From JABDBK01 sp964533645 (GTDB lineage: Bacteria > Pseudomonadota > Gammaproteobacteria > DSM-16500): a stretch of DNA of 52,261 bases. The position numbers and the translations under genes were made by a program. The notes under the pieces were generated by a model. That model worked only from the letters and a program-made list of their open reading frames with translations. It was not told the origin of the DNA and made no database searches. Below, piece by piece: positions 1-8,913 of this stretch (position 1 is the stretch's first letter; every line of letters begins with the position of its first letter). The stretch is taken from contig CAZHMQ010000002.1 of NCBI GenBank assembly GCA_964533645.1, positions 1 to 52,261 on the forward strand, read 5' to 3'.

Positions 1-110
1 AATATAATAAAAATGGGGGGCCCGGGGGGGTTTGCCCCACCCTAAATTTTAAAATCTGGGGTCCGCTTGGTGGGGGGGCAAATGGGCTGGGGGCCCACCA
101 TTTAGTTCAG
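1..110. repeat. Noisy G/C-homopolymer edge, probably a corrupted copy of a dispersed hairpin repeat
   Basis: These bases contain runs of six or seven G and several C runs that occur nowhere else in this AT-rich window. Read on the - strand they contain pieces resembling the repeat found at 17397-17440 and 26587-26620: a TTTAGGGTGGGGCAAAC-like piece and an AAATGGTGGGC piece. The simplest inference is a low-quality contig end lying in a repeat copy. No gene is supported here. Confidence 0.45.
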
Positions 111-121
111 ATGGGATTTCT

Positions 122-706
122 ATGCAAACAGGGATTAAACTCATCGTCGGCCTTGGCAATCCAGGGTCGGATTACGAACATACAAGACATAATGCAGGTG
201 CATGGTTTGTATCCGAGCTTGCTCGTATGTCACACACTGCCCTTAAATTTGAGGCTAAATTTCATGGTATGCATGGAATTGTCCGTACAGACGGCTATGA
301 GTGCCATTTTTTGATACCAACCACTTACATGAATAGAAGTGGGCTTTCTGTAAAATCTTTAAGCAGTTTTTATAAAATACCTCATCAGTCGATTTTGATC
401 TCTCATGATGAGTTGGATCTACCTGTAGGCGATATTCGTCTAAAATACGATGGCGGAGCAGGTGGCCATAATGGCCTGATTGATATCATAAATTACTTGA
501 ATACTAAACAATTTTATCGCTTAAGAATAGGTATAGGACGTCCTAGTCATAGTGCCCAGGTTTCTGATTATGTATTAAAACCACCTAGAAAAGAAGAGCG
601 AGCCAGTATTGATCAAGCGCTTGAAAAAGCTTATAAAATCTTACCTTTATTACTTTCTGGGCAGTATCAGAAAGTCATGAATCAATTGCATTCGCTGTCA
701 TCCTGA
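122..706 (+). CDS. pth: Peptidyl-tRNA hydrolase
   Basis: Pth cleaves the ester bond of peptidyl-tRNAs released prematurely from ribosomes and so recycles tRNA in the cytoplasm. The 194-residue product has the usual family length. It begins with a conserved N-terminal strand followed by GLGNPG at residues 10-15 and the HN pair at 23-24, where His23 matches the catalytic histidine. The HDELDLP stretch near residues 95-101 and the GGAGGHNG segment are also diagnostic. The ATG at 122 follows a GGGA purine tract. The last codons (697-706) and the 20 bases after the stop resemble a dispersed CTGTCATCCTGAG-type repeat, so the extreme C-terminus may be repeat-derived. hemA follows after 90 bp. Confidence 0.97.
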   Translation: MQTGIKLIVGLGNPGSDYEHTRHNAGAWFVSELARMSHTALKFEAKFHGMHGIVRTDGYECHFLIPTTYMNRSGLSVKSLSSFYKIPHQSILISHDELDLPVGDIRLKYDGGAGGHNGLIDIINYLNTKQFYRLRIGIGRPSHSAQVSDYVLKPPRKEERASIDQALEKAYKILPLLLSGQYQKVMNQLHSLSS

Positions 707-736
707 GGGCTGTTCGCAGGAGGCGATATATTATCT

Positions 737-765
737 TTGGTTTTTTTAGCGATTTAGCTTAGAAT
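737..765 (+). promoter_or_regulatory. Candidate sigma-70 promoter of the hemA-prfA-prmC operon
   Basis: TTGGTT at 737-742 and TAGAAT at 760-765 are separated by 17 bases and lie about 30 bp upstream of the hemA start. Four and five of six bases match the -35 and -10 consensus. This is a motif match only; there is no transcript evidence. Confidence 0.4.
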
Positions 766-796
766 ACACCCAGTTTATAATCAGACAAAACCTTCT

Positions 797-2044
797 ATGC
801 CAATTCTTGCATGCGGAATGAATCATAAAACAGCTCCTATCGCACTGCGCGAAAAAGTTGTGTTTACACAAGATAAATTAGCACTTTATTTAAATGATTT
901 AACAACGCATAAAAATATTCATGAAGCAGTGATCTTGTCGACCTGTAACCGTTCGGAATTATATTGTTCTACGGATGATGTCAATGCTGTTATCGAATGG
1001 TTTTGCAGGCAGCATAGCATCGCTCGTAACGACATAGCATCTTCCATGTATTTTTATCATGATTTGGACGCAGTCCAGCATATCATGAGAGTAGCCTGTG
1101 GTTTAGATTCCATGGTGCTGGGTGAATCACAAATTTTAGGACAAATGAAAGAAGCCTATTCAGAAAGTTGTGCAACAGGAACGGTAGGTCCTTTATTTAA
1201 CCGGCTATTTCAACAAGTATTGGGTGTTGCTAAAGAAGTACGAACGCATACAGCGATAGGTGCATGCCCTATGTCGGTCGCATCTGCTGCGGTTAATTTT
1301 ATTAAAAAAACGGTTTCCATGCCGTTTGACCAAGCTGTATTAGTGTTAGTGGGTGGTGGTATCACCATCGATTTGGCTTTGCGTCATTTTAAGCATACCT
1401 CTTTTAAGAAGATTATTATTGCTAATCGTACTATTGAAAATGTGACATTACTTGCGGAAAAGTATGTGGCCCAAGTGATAAATGTAACGGAACTTTCTAG
1501 TGTATTATCCGAGGCGGATATTGTGATTTCAGCAACAGGTAGCGCTAAACCTATTATAACTAAATCCATGATACAAACACGCGCTAAACCGCTATATATG
1601 ATGGATATTGCCATGCCTAGAGATATTGATGTCAATGTTTTAGACTGTGAGCATGCGCATCTTTACGCTATTGATGATCTTAAAGAAATTATTCAGCAAC
1701 ATGCACAAGGACGTGAGCACGCTGCAGAAAAAGCTCACGATATGATTACACAAAAAAGCTTTGAATTTATGATGTGGCTTAATTCACTTGATAAGATAGC
1801 AACAACGATACGTGCTTACCGAAAACAAGTCGAGGATTTATGTCATATAGAATTGACCAAAGCAAAGCGTCAACTAAAACGTGGCGATGATCCCTCCGAA
1901 GTGATAGCGACTTTTGCGCATGCACTTACTAATAAACTTTTACATACGCCTAGTGTGCAATTGCGACAAGCGGGATATGAAGGTCGTTTGGAGATGTTGC
2001 AACTTGCTCAGCAACTATTTGCTATTCCCGATACTGGAACTTAA
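797..2044 (+). CDS. hemA: Glutamyl-tRNA reductase
   Basis: HemA reduces the glutamate on tRNA-Glu to glutamate-1-semialdehyde using NADPH, the first committed step of C5-pathway tetrapyrrole synthesis. The 415-residue product has the full family architecture. The N-terminal catalytic domain carries STCNRSE with the nucleophile at Cys50, and HIMRVACGLDSMVLGE-type residues follow near 96-112. A Rossmann NADP domain comes next (around 170-300), then a helical dimerisation domain. hemB, a later enzyme of the same pathway, lies at 31455 in this window. prfA begins 21 bp downstream and prmC overlaps prfA, a linkage common in proteobacteria. A candidate promoter lies at 737-765. Confidence 0.97.
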   Translation: MPILACGMNHKTAPIALREKVVFTQDKLALYLNDLTTHKNIHEAVILSTCNRSELYCSTDDVNAVIEWFCRQHSIARNDIASSMYFYHDLDAVQHIMRVACGLDSMVLGESQILGQMKEAYSESCATGTVGPLFNRLFQQVLGVAKEVRTHTAIGACPMSVASAAVNFIKKTVSMPFDQAVLVLVGGGITIDLALRHFKHTSFKKIIIANRTIENVTLLAEKYVAQVINVTELSSVLSEADIVISATGSAKPIITKSMIQTRAKPLYMMDIAMPRDIDVNVLDCEHAHLYAIDDLKEIIQQHAQGREHAAEKAHDMITQKSFEFMMWLNSLDKIATTIRAYRKQVEDLCHIELTKAKRQLKRGDDPSEVIATFAHALTNKLLHTPSVQLRQAGYEGRLEMLQLAQQLFAIPDTGT

Positions 2045-2065
2045 CATTACGTCAGTGAGTATAAA

Positions 2066-3148
2066 ATGAAACCTTCTATACAAAAAAAATTACAGTCGCT
2101 GGTGGAGCGACATGAAGAAGTCAGCGCATTGCTTTCTGAGTCAGATGTCATTTCAAAACAAAATCAGTTTCGTGATTTATCTAAAGAATATGCGCAACTC
2201 GAGCCTGTGGTAAATGTTTTTAAACGTTATCAATCTTGTCTACAGAATATAGAAGGCGCTAAAGAATTATTAAATGAAGCAGATAGCGACATGCAGTCTC
2301 TTGCAAAACAAGAATTAAGTGATGCGGAAGAACAATTGCAAGAACTCGAAGAAACATTACAGTTGTTATTGTTGCCGCGTGATCCAAATGATGATAGCAA
2401 CATTTTTTTGGAAATCCGTGCAGGTGCAGGTGGTGATGAAGCGGCTATTTTCGCAGGCGATCTTTACCGCATGTACACACGTTATGCCGAATCGAAAGGC
2501 TGGCAAGTTGAAATGATTAGTGCGAGCTATGGCGAGCATGGTGGTTATAAAGAAATTATAACTCGCGTGATAGGTCAGGGTGCTTTTTCGCTTTTTAAAT
2601 TTGAATCGGGTGTACATAGGGTACAACGTGTTCCTGCAACAGAAGCCCAAGGTCGTATTCATACCTCCACTTGTACTGTGGCTGTACTGCCTGAAGTCGA
2701 TGAAATTGAAGAAGTCGATATTAATCCAGCAGATTTACGTATCGATACTTTTCGTGCTTCAGGTGCGGGTGGACAGCACGTGCAAAAAACAGATTCTGCG
2801 ATTCGTATCACACATATCCCAACGGGCACGGTGGTAGAATGTCAAGATGAACGTTCTCAGCATAAAAATAGAGCGCGTGCCATGTCATTATTGCAATCAA
2901 GATTATTGGCAGCAGAACGTAATAAACAACAACAGGAACAAGCAGAAACACGTCGTAATTTAGTAGGGACGGGCGATAGGTCAGAGCGCATTCGAACATA
3001 TAATTTCCCCCAAGGTCGTTTGACAGATCACAGAATTAATTTAACCTTATATCAATTGCCGGACATCATGGAGGGTGCTTTAAGTCCTGTCATAGATGCC
3101 TTGGTGCACGAATATCAGGCGGACTTGTTAGCAGCGATGGGTGATTAA
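2066..3148 (+). CDS. prfA: Peptide chain release factor 1
   Basis: RF1 recognises UAA and UAG stop codons and triggers peptide release. The 360-residue product shows a helical N-terminal domain, the EIRAGAGGDEAA segment, a PAT tripeptide near residue 193 that marks RF1-type codon recognition, and the universal GGQ at residues 235-237 in SGAGGQHVQKTDSA. No programmed frameshift is seen, as expected for RF1 rather than RF2. Its substrate glutamine is methylated by PrmC, whose gene follows directly: the TAA of prfA overlaps the ATG of prmC by one base, so the two are likely translationally coupled. Confidence 0.97.
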   Translation: MKPSIQKKLQSLVERHEEVSALLSESDVISKQNQFRDLSKEYAQLEPVVNVFKRYQSCLQNIEGAKELLNEADSDMQSLAKQELSDAEEQLQELEETLQLLLLPRDPNDDSNIFLEIRAGAGGDEAAIFAGDLYRMYTRYAESKGWQVEMISASYGEHGGYKEIITRVIGQGAFSLFKFESGVHRVQRVPATEAQGRIHTSTCTVAVLPEVDEIEEVDINPADLRIDTFRASGAGGQHVQKTDSAIRITHIPTGTVVECQDERSQHKNRARAMSLLQSRLLAAERNKQQQEQAETRRNLVGTGDRSERIRTYNFPQGRLTDHRINLTLYQLPDIMEGALSPVIDALVHEYQADLLAAMGD

Positions 3149-3966
3149 TGTTACCAAGTGTGAGAAATATATTGGCATCGTGTTCTCTCGATAAACGATT
3201 AGATGCGGAAATTTTACTGGCCCATGCATTAGAGGTAAATCGTGCCTATTTGCATACCCATCCTGAGCAAGTTTTGACTCTAGTGCAACATTCCAATTTT
3301 GAAAAATTTATGCATAGACGTATGTTAGGTGAGCCAGTTGCTTATTTAATAAGGCGTCAAGCATTTTGGTCGCTTGATTTGCAAGTGACACCAGAAACCT
3401 TAATTCCTAGGCCTGATACAGAGCTTTTGGTTGAGCTAGCACTGCAAATAAGCGATAACGCGAAAATGGTTGTTGCGGATTTGGGTACGGGATCAGGCGC
3501 TGTCGCTTTGGCTTTGGCAAATGAAATGCCTACTTGGGATGTATATGCGACAGATTTTAGCTTAGATGCTTTATCAGTGGCAAAAGAAAATGCCGAACGC
3601 TTAGCCATAAAAAATATCATATTTAGTCATGGTGATTGGTGCGATGCTTTGCCTAAGCGTCTGTTTGATATTATTGTAAGCAATCCCCCTTATATAACGC
3701 CAGGAGATGTTCACTTAGCTCAATCAGTGTATGATTATGAGCCGCATGCTGCACTTTTTGCATCAAACAATGGATTAAGTGATATTCGCAGAATTATTTT
3801 TGAAGCGCTACATTACTTAAAGCCTAATGCGTATTTACTGCTTGAGCATGGATTTCAACAAGCAGAAGAAGTGCGTAACTTATTTGCAGAAGCAGGTTAT
3901 ATTGATATAAAAACAACTCCAGATGTTGCTGGGCGTGATAGGGTGACAATGGGTAAAAAACAATAG
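3148..3966 (+). CDS. prmC: Release factor glutamine N5-methyltransferase
   Basis: PrmC methylates the glutamine of the GGQ motif in RF1 and RF2 using S-adenosylmethionine. The 272-residue product has a helical N-terminal domain, an AdoMet-binding motif VADLGTGSGAVALALA at about residues 108-123, and the NPPY catalytic motif in SNPPYIT that binds the glutamine amide. An IPRPDTELL segment ahead of motif I is typical of this subfamily. The start ATG overlaps the prfA stop by one base. The 90-bp gap to dksA contains a separate ribosome-binding site. Confidence 0.96.
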   Translation: MLPSVRNILASCSLDKRLDAEILLAHALEVNRAYLHTHPEQVLTLVQHSNFEKFMHRRMLGEPVAYLIRRQAFWSLDLQVTPETLIPRPDTELLVELALQISDNAKMVVADLGTGSGAVALALANEMPTWDVYATDFSLDALSVAKENAERLAIKNIIFSHGDWCDALPKRLFDIIVSNPPYITPGDVHLAQSVYDYEPHAALFASNNGLSDIRRIIFEALHYLKPNAYLLLEHGFQQAEEVRNLFAEAGYIDIKTTPDVAGRDRVTMGKKQ

Positions 3967-4059
3967 TCATTGCCTAACTTTGTTGTTTTTGATATAGATG
4001 TTCGTCAATGGTTTGAAAGAAATAGGGATGTTGAATTTACGTAGATATAGGAGAGTGGT

Positions 4060-4500
4060 ATGGCAACAAAAGATATTTTAGAGCCCAGTTTAGAAGTTTT
4101 AGGTATTTCTCCGTACAAGCTTAAAAAAGGTGAAGAATATATGACGGGGAAGATGCGCGCGCATTTTACCAATATCTTAACCTTGTTACGTAAACAAATC
4201 ATGGAAGAAGCTGATCGTACTGTTCATCATATGAAAGATGAAGCCATCAACTACCCTGATCCTAATGATAGAGCCAGCCAGGAAGAAGAGTTTCGTTTAG
4301 AATTGCGAGCGAGAGATCGTGAACGAAAGCTTCTCAAAAAAATTGAAGAATCGTTACAGTTGTTGGTTGATAAAGAATATGGTTATTGCGAAGTTTGTGG
4401 CGTAGAAATTGGTTTGCGTAGATTAGAAGCAAGACCTACGGCGACACTGTGCATTGATTGTAAAATGTTGGATGAGATTCGCGAAAAACAGCAGGGTTAA
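4060..4500 (+). CDS. dksA: DksA-type RNA polymerase regulator
   Basis: DksA binds the secondary channel of RNA polymerase and, with ppGpp, adjusts initiation at rRNA, amino acid and virulence promoters. The 146-residue product has the coiled-coil hairpin with the tip sequence DPNDRAS at residues 67-73, which keeps the aspartates and alanine needed for activity. It also has a four-cysteine zinc finger (Cys110, Cys113, Cys131, Cys134). Length and both features match true DksA rather than the short TraR forms. An AGGAGA tract precedes the ATG. It lies just upstream of dotM but is separated by about 100 bp holding a TATAAT box, so co-transcription is not assumed. Confidence 0.95.
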   Translation: MATKDILEPSLEVLGISPYKLKKGEEYMTGKMRAHFTNILTLLRKQIMEEADRTVHHMKDEAINYPDPNDRASQEEEFRLELRARDRERKLLKKIEESLQLLVDKEYGYCEVCGVEIGLRRLEARPTATLCIDCKMLDEIREKQQG

Positions 4501-4562
4501 GAAACACGGTTCTGTCATGCCAGATAGGATTATTTTACTCATGTCATTTCATATCATTTTCT

Positions 4563-4568
4563 TATAAT
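4563..4568 (+). promoter_or_regulatory. Candidate -10 box upstream of dotM
   Basis: A perfect TATAAT sits 33 bp before the dotM ATG in an AT-rich spacer. No convincing -35 is seen at 16-18 bp, so an activator-dependent promoter or no promoter are both possible. It would serve the dotM-dotL-dotK run. Just upstream, CTGTCATGCCAG (4512-4523) matches part of the repeat at the end of the permease gene. Confidence 0.35.
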
Positions 4569-4600
4569 ATATGAATTCATTGTGTGAATAGGTATGAAAT

Positions 4601-5719
4601 ATGGCGAAAGGCGGTGGGGGCGATCAATCCGATAATTCAACCGGGTTATTATGGATCATCGCTGCGATATTAGTCTTATGCTACGGTCTTTGGTATGTCT
4701 ACCGCGTACAAATGACCAAAGCTTATTTTGCGCTGAAACTATACGAAATTAAGATCATTGGATATTTCACCAACAGACTTGATGATGTTCGTCAAGTTAT
4801 TATGACAACCGATCCTGCAATGCTCAATTTCAAAGAAGTGGTACAAGTAGGAAACTTGGTTGGCGAATACGTTCGTATTCCTGTGGTGATGATCATACTT
4901 TTTCTAGCCCTTCTTATCTATTTCACCAATTCAACACGACTATTTAAACGTGCTTACAATATGCGCGAGTTGGCGGAAGCAGAAAAAAAAAATTGGCCAC
5001 AAATTTGTCCGCCTTTAGGGCTTGATTTAGATAAACAAGATATTGATAAAGGTCCTTGGGCCATGGCTTTAACGCCTATGCAATTTTGTAAACGCTATAA
5101 ATTACTCAATGAGCATAAGCCTGAACCCAAAGAAGGTATGGGGCGAAGAGAGTGGAATCGAATCGAGGTAACACTTAAGCGTGGCCAGGCAACAAAAATG
5201 TTTTCAATCCAGTTAGGGCCTTTATGGCAGGGGATTGATAAACTACCCTTACATGCACGTGCATTATTTGGCATTTTTGCTGCGAAATATCATAGCGATG
5301 TTACGGCTGTGACTGCGATGATAAATCAATTAAGCGCTTCTTCAAAAACAAAATTAGATTTTACGGGCGTTGATGAGTTGTGTAAAAAGTATAGCGATAC
5401 AAAAATTGTTAAACGAGTGATGGAGTCACATGCCTATGTATTAACAGTGATGGCATCTATGCTTATCATAGCACGTGAAGACGGCGTAATGGCCGCTGCA
5501 GATTTTTTATGGCTAAAACCAGTAGATCGTAAACTTTGGTATATGTTAAATACCGTCGGACGACAGACACCTTTTGTTGAAGTGGCTGGACCTTTTGCGC
5601 ATTGGAATGCTGAAAAGCTTATGGGTAGACGGCTATTGGTTCCCATGGTTGAAGAAGCGACCAACGCATTGGAGGGTGCATTAAAAGAGATAGTTTATCA
5701 TCCTGATGAAACGGATTAA
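4601..5719 (+). CDS. dotM: Dot/Icm coupling-complex protein DotM (IcmP)
   Basis: DotM is an inner-membrane partner of the DotL ATPase in the type IVB coupling complex and helps recruit acidic-motif effectors. The 372-residue product is close to the roughly 376 residues I recall for Legionella. It has a short glycine-rich N-terminus, membrane segments at about 15-35 and 91-109, and a long cytoplasmic domain from 115 onward containing the NWPQICPPLGLDL and WALTPMQF-like conserved stretches. dotL follows 23 bp later. In Legionella icmT-S-R-Q sit immediately upstream of this gene; here that place is taken by dksA, so those genes are elsewhere or missing. Confidence 0.93.
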   Translation: MAKGGGGDQSDNSTGLLWIIAAILVLCYGLWYVYRVQMTKAYFALKLYEIKIIGYFTNRLDDVRQVIMTTDPAMLNFKEVVQVGNLVGEYVRIPVVMIILFLALLIYFTNSTRLFKRAYNMRELAEAEKKNWPQICPPLGLDLDKQDIDKGPWAMALTPMQFCKRYKLLNEHKPEPKEGMGRREWNRIEVTLKRGQATKMFSIQLGPLWQGIDKLPLHARALFGIFAAKYHSDVTAVTAMINQLSASSKTKLDFTGVDELCKKYSDTKIVKRVMESHAYVLTVMASMLIIAREDGVMAAADFLWLKPVDRKLWYMLNTVGRQTPFVEVAGPFAHWNAEKLMGRRLLVPMVEEATNALEGALKEIVYHPDETD

Positions 5720-5742
5720 TAACATACTGAGCCGGGAATAAT

Positions 5743-8103
5743 ATGCGCCCACAACGTGGTTTAGAAGAACAGCAAGAGTTACCGCCGCAATTATTATTGC
5801 GGGATACCCGAACTATGGGTATGAAAGCTGCTGATTTTTTTAAAGATCCTGGAAAAACGGCAAATTTATTAATGTGTTTTGCTGTGGTTGCTATTATTGC
5901 AAAATCCGTAACCGAATTAATTGGTGTGATATGTATAGGTATCTTTATTTATGCCTTTACTCGCGAATTTAAATTGCCATTTCGTATGCCACAACGCTCA
6001 GGAGCTTTTGATTATAACGATCCTTTGCCAGGCAATACTAATAAACCACGTAAAGCCCGAGGCATCAGTTTTTTTGGTAACCGAAAACAGTCAGGGGAAG
6101 AATTGTGGTTCAATAATGATGATATGCGAACCCACGTTTTGATTTTCGGCTCTACGGGTAGTGGTAAAACAGAAGCCTTAGTTTCTATCGCCTTCAATGC
6201 CTTGGTTCAAGGTAGCGGATTTTTATATGTCGATGGTAAAGGTGATAATAGTTTATTCGCTAAAGTCTTTTCTATGACGCGTTTTATGGGACGCGAAGAT
6301 GATTTGCTTTTAATCAACTTTATGACAGGCGCTAGAGATATTGTAGGTGCACAAGAAAAACGTCTTTCTAATACGATGAATCCTTTTTGTAACGGTTCTT
6401 CGAGTATGTTATCGGGTTTGGTCACCAGTTTGATGGATTCAAGCAGTCAATCGGGTGATGGAGATATGTGGAAAGGTCGCGCCATCGTATTTGTCGAAGC
6501 ATTGATGAAAGTCCTTGTCTATATGCGTGATCAAGGAAAAATTTTGTTAGATGCTAATACCATTCGTAATTATTTTGAACTTACACGCTTAGAAGCTATC
6601 GGGATAGACAAAATGTTTATTCGCGATAATCAAGAGCCTGTTAGCTTAGCAGATGCGCCCAGCTTAGTATTAGAACCTATGATGAACTATTTACGTACTT
6701 TGCCGGGTTATGATGCCTCAAAGAAAGGCAAGCAAAGTTCGACCGTTTTTGAACAACATGGGTTTATTACCATGCAATTAACTCGCGCCTTTGGTTCTTT
6801 AGCCGATACTTATGGACATATTATTCGTACTAATCTTTCTGAAGTGGATTTAAAAGACGTCGTATTGAATCGTCGAATTCTAGTAGTGTTATTGCCCGCA
6901 TTAGAAAAGGCTCCTGATGAATTAGCAAATTTAGGAAAAGTTATTATTGCATCCCTTAAAGCCATGATGGCAGCAGGTTTGGGTGATGCAGTGGAAGGAA
7001 GTTATAAAGAAGTCATTTCTCGAAAACCGACGAGCTGTTTGACACCTTATATGTGTATATTAGATGAGTACGGTTATTATGCCGTCAAAGGGTTTGCAGT
7101 GGTTCCAGCGCAAGCGCGGTCGTTGGGCTTCTCGGTTATTTTTGCTGGACAAGATTTACCTGCATTCCAAAAAGCATCTAAAGAAGAAGCCGCATCGATT
7201 GGCGCAAATACCAATATTAAAATATGTATGAAATTGGAAGATCCTAATGAAACGTGGGAATTTTTTTCCAAAACAGCGGGGGAGTCATGGGTTACCAAGG
7301 TCGATTCATTTCAAACGAATGCAGGTAGTCTATTAAATAATTATATGGATAGTCGCAGTGCATCGTCTGAAAAACGTGCGCGTGTTGACTTGTTGGACTT
7401 AAAAGAACAACGTGAAGGTGAAGCTCATATCTTTTTTAAATCAAAAATCGTTAGAGCACGTATGTTTTTCGCCAATCCTTCTGCAGTTAAGCAGTTTAGG
7501 CTCAACCATTTCTTAAAAGTCGAGCCCCCTATTGGCCGAGTCTTAATTGATTTAGAAAATCGACTGGAAGAATTCGATCATATTTTGGAACGTGAAGGTG
7601 AAGCATTTAAGCCAACGACAGAAGAAGCAGAAGAAATCCAGTTGATCGCGAATGTCATGCATGAAAAAACAGAAACGAATCTTATTGAGCGTGGAGTATC
7701 GGCCCTCTTAGCTTTCCACAATAAGAGCGCTATGCCAGAAGAAGCAGAACAAGTTATTACTGAAGAGTTAGAAGAGCCTGGACATATTAATTTATTTAGC
7801 AAGCCAATATTGGATGAGAATGTTAAGCAGCTTGTAGGCGCGGATTTTGAACGCTTTAGTCAACCATTAGTCAATAAAGCATTCTTAAAAGCTAAAGTTG
7901 AGTTATTAGAGCGTATCTTGGGACGATCAAGTTCTCAGTCATCTACGATAGCCAATGAAATATTAAAAGACATTTTAAGCGCTACAGATTATCCGCCGAG
8001 AATAGAAGGTATATTCTTGGAGTCTGAGTTGGTGGTTCAGGCAGCTAAAGAATTAGTGGAGTATATCACGAGTATGAAAAACTCCGAGGGGTCGGGTGAT
8101 TGA
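5743..8103 (+). CDS. dotL: Type IVB coupling ATPase DotL (IcmO)
   Basis: DotL is the VirD4-like coupling protein that receives effectors and, with DotM, DotN, IcmS and IcmW, feeds them to the Dot/Icm channel. The 786 residues match the family length. Two membrane segments lie at about 40-75. The Walker A motif GSTGSGKT is at residues 136-143 and the Walker B acidic pair is Asp441-Glu442 in CILDEYGYY. Beyond the ATPase domain, the region from about 600 is glutamate-rich and helical, where adaptor proteins bind in Legionella. The TGA of dotL overlaps the ATG of dotK by one base, indicating coupling. Confidence 0.96.
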   Translation: MRPQRGLEEQQELPPQLLLRDTRTMGMKAADFFKDPGKTANLLMCFAVVAIIAKSVTELIGVICIGIFIYAFTREFKLPFRMPQRSGAFDYNDPLPGNTNKPRKARGISFFGNRKQSGEELWFNNDDMRTHVLIFGSTGSGKTEALVSIAFNALVQGSGFLYVDGKGDNSLFAKVFSMTRFMGREDDLLLINFMTGARDIVGAQEKRLSNTMNPFCNGSSSMLSGLVTSLMDSSSQSGDGDMWKGRAIVFVEALMKVLVYMRDQGKILLDANTIRNYFELTRLEAIGIDKMFIRDNQEPVSLADAPSLVLEPMMNYLRTLPGYDASKKGKQSSTVFEQHGFITMQLTRAFGSLADTYGHIIRTNLSEVDLKDVVLNRRILVVLLPALEKAPDELANLGKVIIASLKAMMAAGLGDAVEGSYKEVISRKPTSCLTPYMCILDEYGYYAVKGFAVVPAQARSLGFSVIFAGQDLPAFQKASKEEAASIGANTNIKICMKLEDPNETWEFFSKTAGESWVTKVDSFQTNAGSLLNNYMDSRSASSEKRARVDLLDLKEQREGEAHIFFKSKIVRARMFFANPSAVKQFRLNHFLKVEPPIGRVLIDLENRLEEFDHILEREGEAFKPTTEEAEEIQLIANVMHEKTETNLIERGVSALLAFHNKSAMPEEAEQVITEELEEPGHINLFSKPILDENVKQLVGADFERFSQPLVNKAFLKAKVELLERILGRSSSQSSTIANEILKDILSATDYPPRIEGIFLESELVVQAAKELVEYITSMKNSEGSGD

Positions 8104-8834
8104 TGAAAACACTACCTTTCAACATGACGATCTTTTGTCTTAGTTTATTTTTGCTCCAAGGTTGTGCATCATCTGCTGCATCCAGAGGAGCTGCAAGCTC
8201 CGCTGATCAAGCGTATCTTGAAACAGATTATGCTATGCGACACTTTGGTGATGCAGGAGATGTGAGTAATGCTTATCAAAATTCTAGTCAAACAGCAAAA
8301 GGTGTAGTGATAGGTGGTGTTGTCGGTGCGGCAGCTGGGAGTGCAACCTCAGCAGTGGGTGGTTTAGCAGGATTTGGACTGGGCGCAATCTTTGGCGGTG
8401 CATTAGGTAAATACATTGACTCACATACCACGCTTGCAGACAAATTAGAGAACAGACATGTGCGTGTGATCGAAATAGGTGATCAAATTATGATAGTTAT
8501 GAATTCCACTACCCTGTTTTTTCCGAATACTTCCAATATTCGTTCAGATGCTTATGATACCTTAGATCTGGTGAGAGAATACATTAGTCGAAATTCAAAT
8601 ATGTCAGTGAAAATTGCAGCTTATACAAGTGCTGCTGAGCCAGAGCGTGTAACAAGACCGCTTTCACAACAGCAGGCAGATAATGTGATGAAATATTTAT
8701 GGAATAGGCATATTAATACTCGATTACTTTATGCCGAAGGTGGAGGCAGTTCAAAATTAGTGACAGCGAATACTGCGGATTGGAATAGTGATAATTATAG
8801 AGTCGAAATTACACTTGAGAAATTGCCAGTGTGA
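8103..8834 (+). CDS. dotK: Outer-membrane lipoprotein DotK (IcmN), OmpA-like
   Basis: DotK is a peripheral lipoprotein of the Dot/Icm outer-membrane core. The ATG at 8103, overlapping the dotL stop as TGATG, gives 243 residues; a TTG one codon earlier is less likely. A signal peptide ends in a lipobox LLQGC with the lipidated cysteine at residue 21. A glycine-zipper stretch follows at about 66-105. The C-terminal half (about 120-243) is an OmpA-like peptidoglycan-binding domain with the LSQQQADNVMKYL helix. It is longer than the about 190 residues I recall for Legionella DotK; the glycine-zipper segment would account for the difference. A strong hairpin repeat follows the stop. Confidence 0.85.
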   Translation: MKTLPFNMTIFCLSLFLLQGCASSAASRGAASSADQAYLETDYAMRHFGDAGDVSNAYQNSSQTAKGVVIGGVVGAAAGSATSAVGGLAGFGLGAIFGGALGKYIDSHTTLADKLENRHVRVIEIGDQIMIVMNSTTLFFPNTSNIRSDAYDTLDLVREYISRNSNMSVKIAAYTSAAEPERVTRPLSQQQADNVMKYLWNRHINTRLLYAEGGGSSKLVTANTADWNSDNYRVEITLEKLPV

Positions 8835-8883
8835 GGAGCGTGCAGAAGCTTGTCCCGCTATGCTTTTAAGCGGGAAACGCTCC
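8835..8883. repeat. Dispersed hairpin repeat, copy 1 (between dotK and dotJ)
   Basis: GGAGCGT (8835-8841) pairs with ACGCTCC (8877-8883), and CCCGCT pairs with AGCGGG inside it, giving a long two-part stem. The 32 bases at 8846-8877 recur in inverted orientation with one mismatch at 20513-20544 beyond dotO. There is no T-tract, so it is more likely an RNA-processing or mobile palindromic element than a terminator. Confidence 0.85.
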
Positions 8884-8913
8884 GGGAGAAGAAAATGTGA
8901 TGGAGAGTAATAG

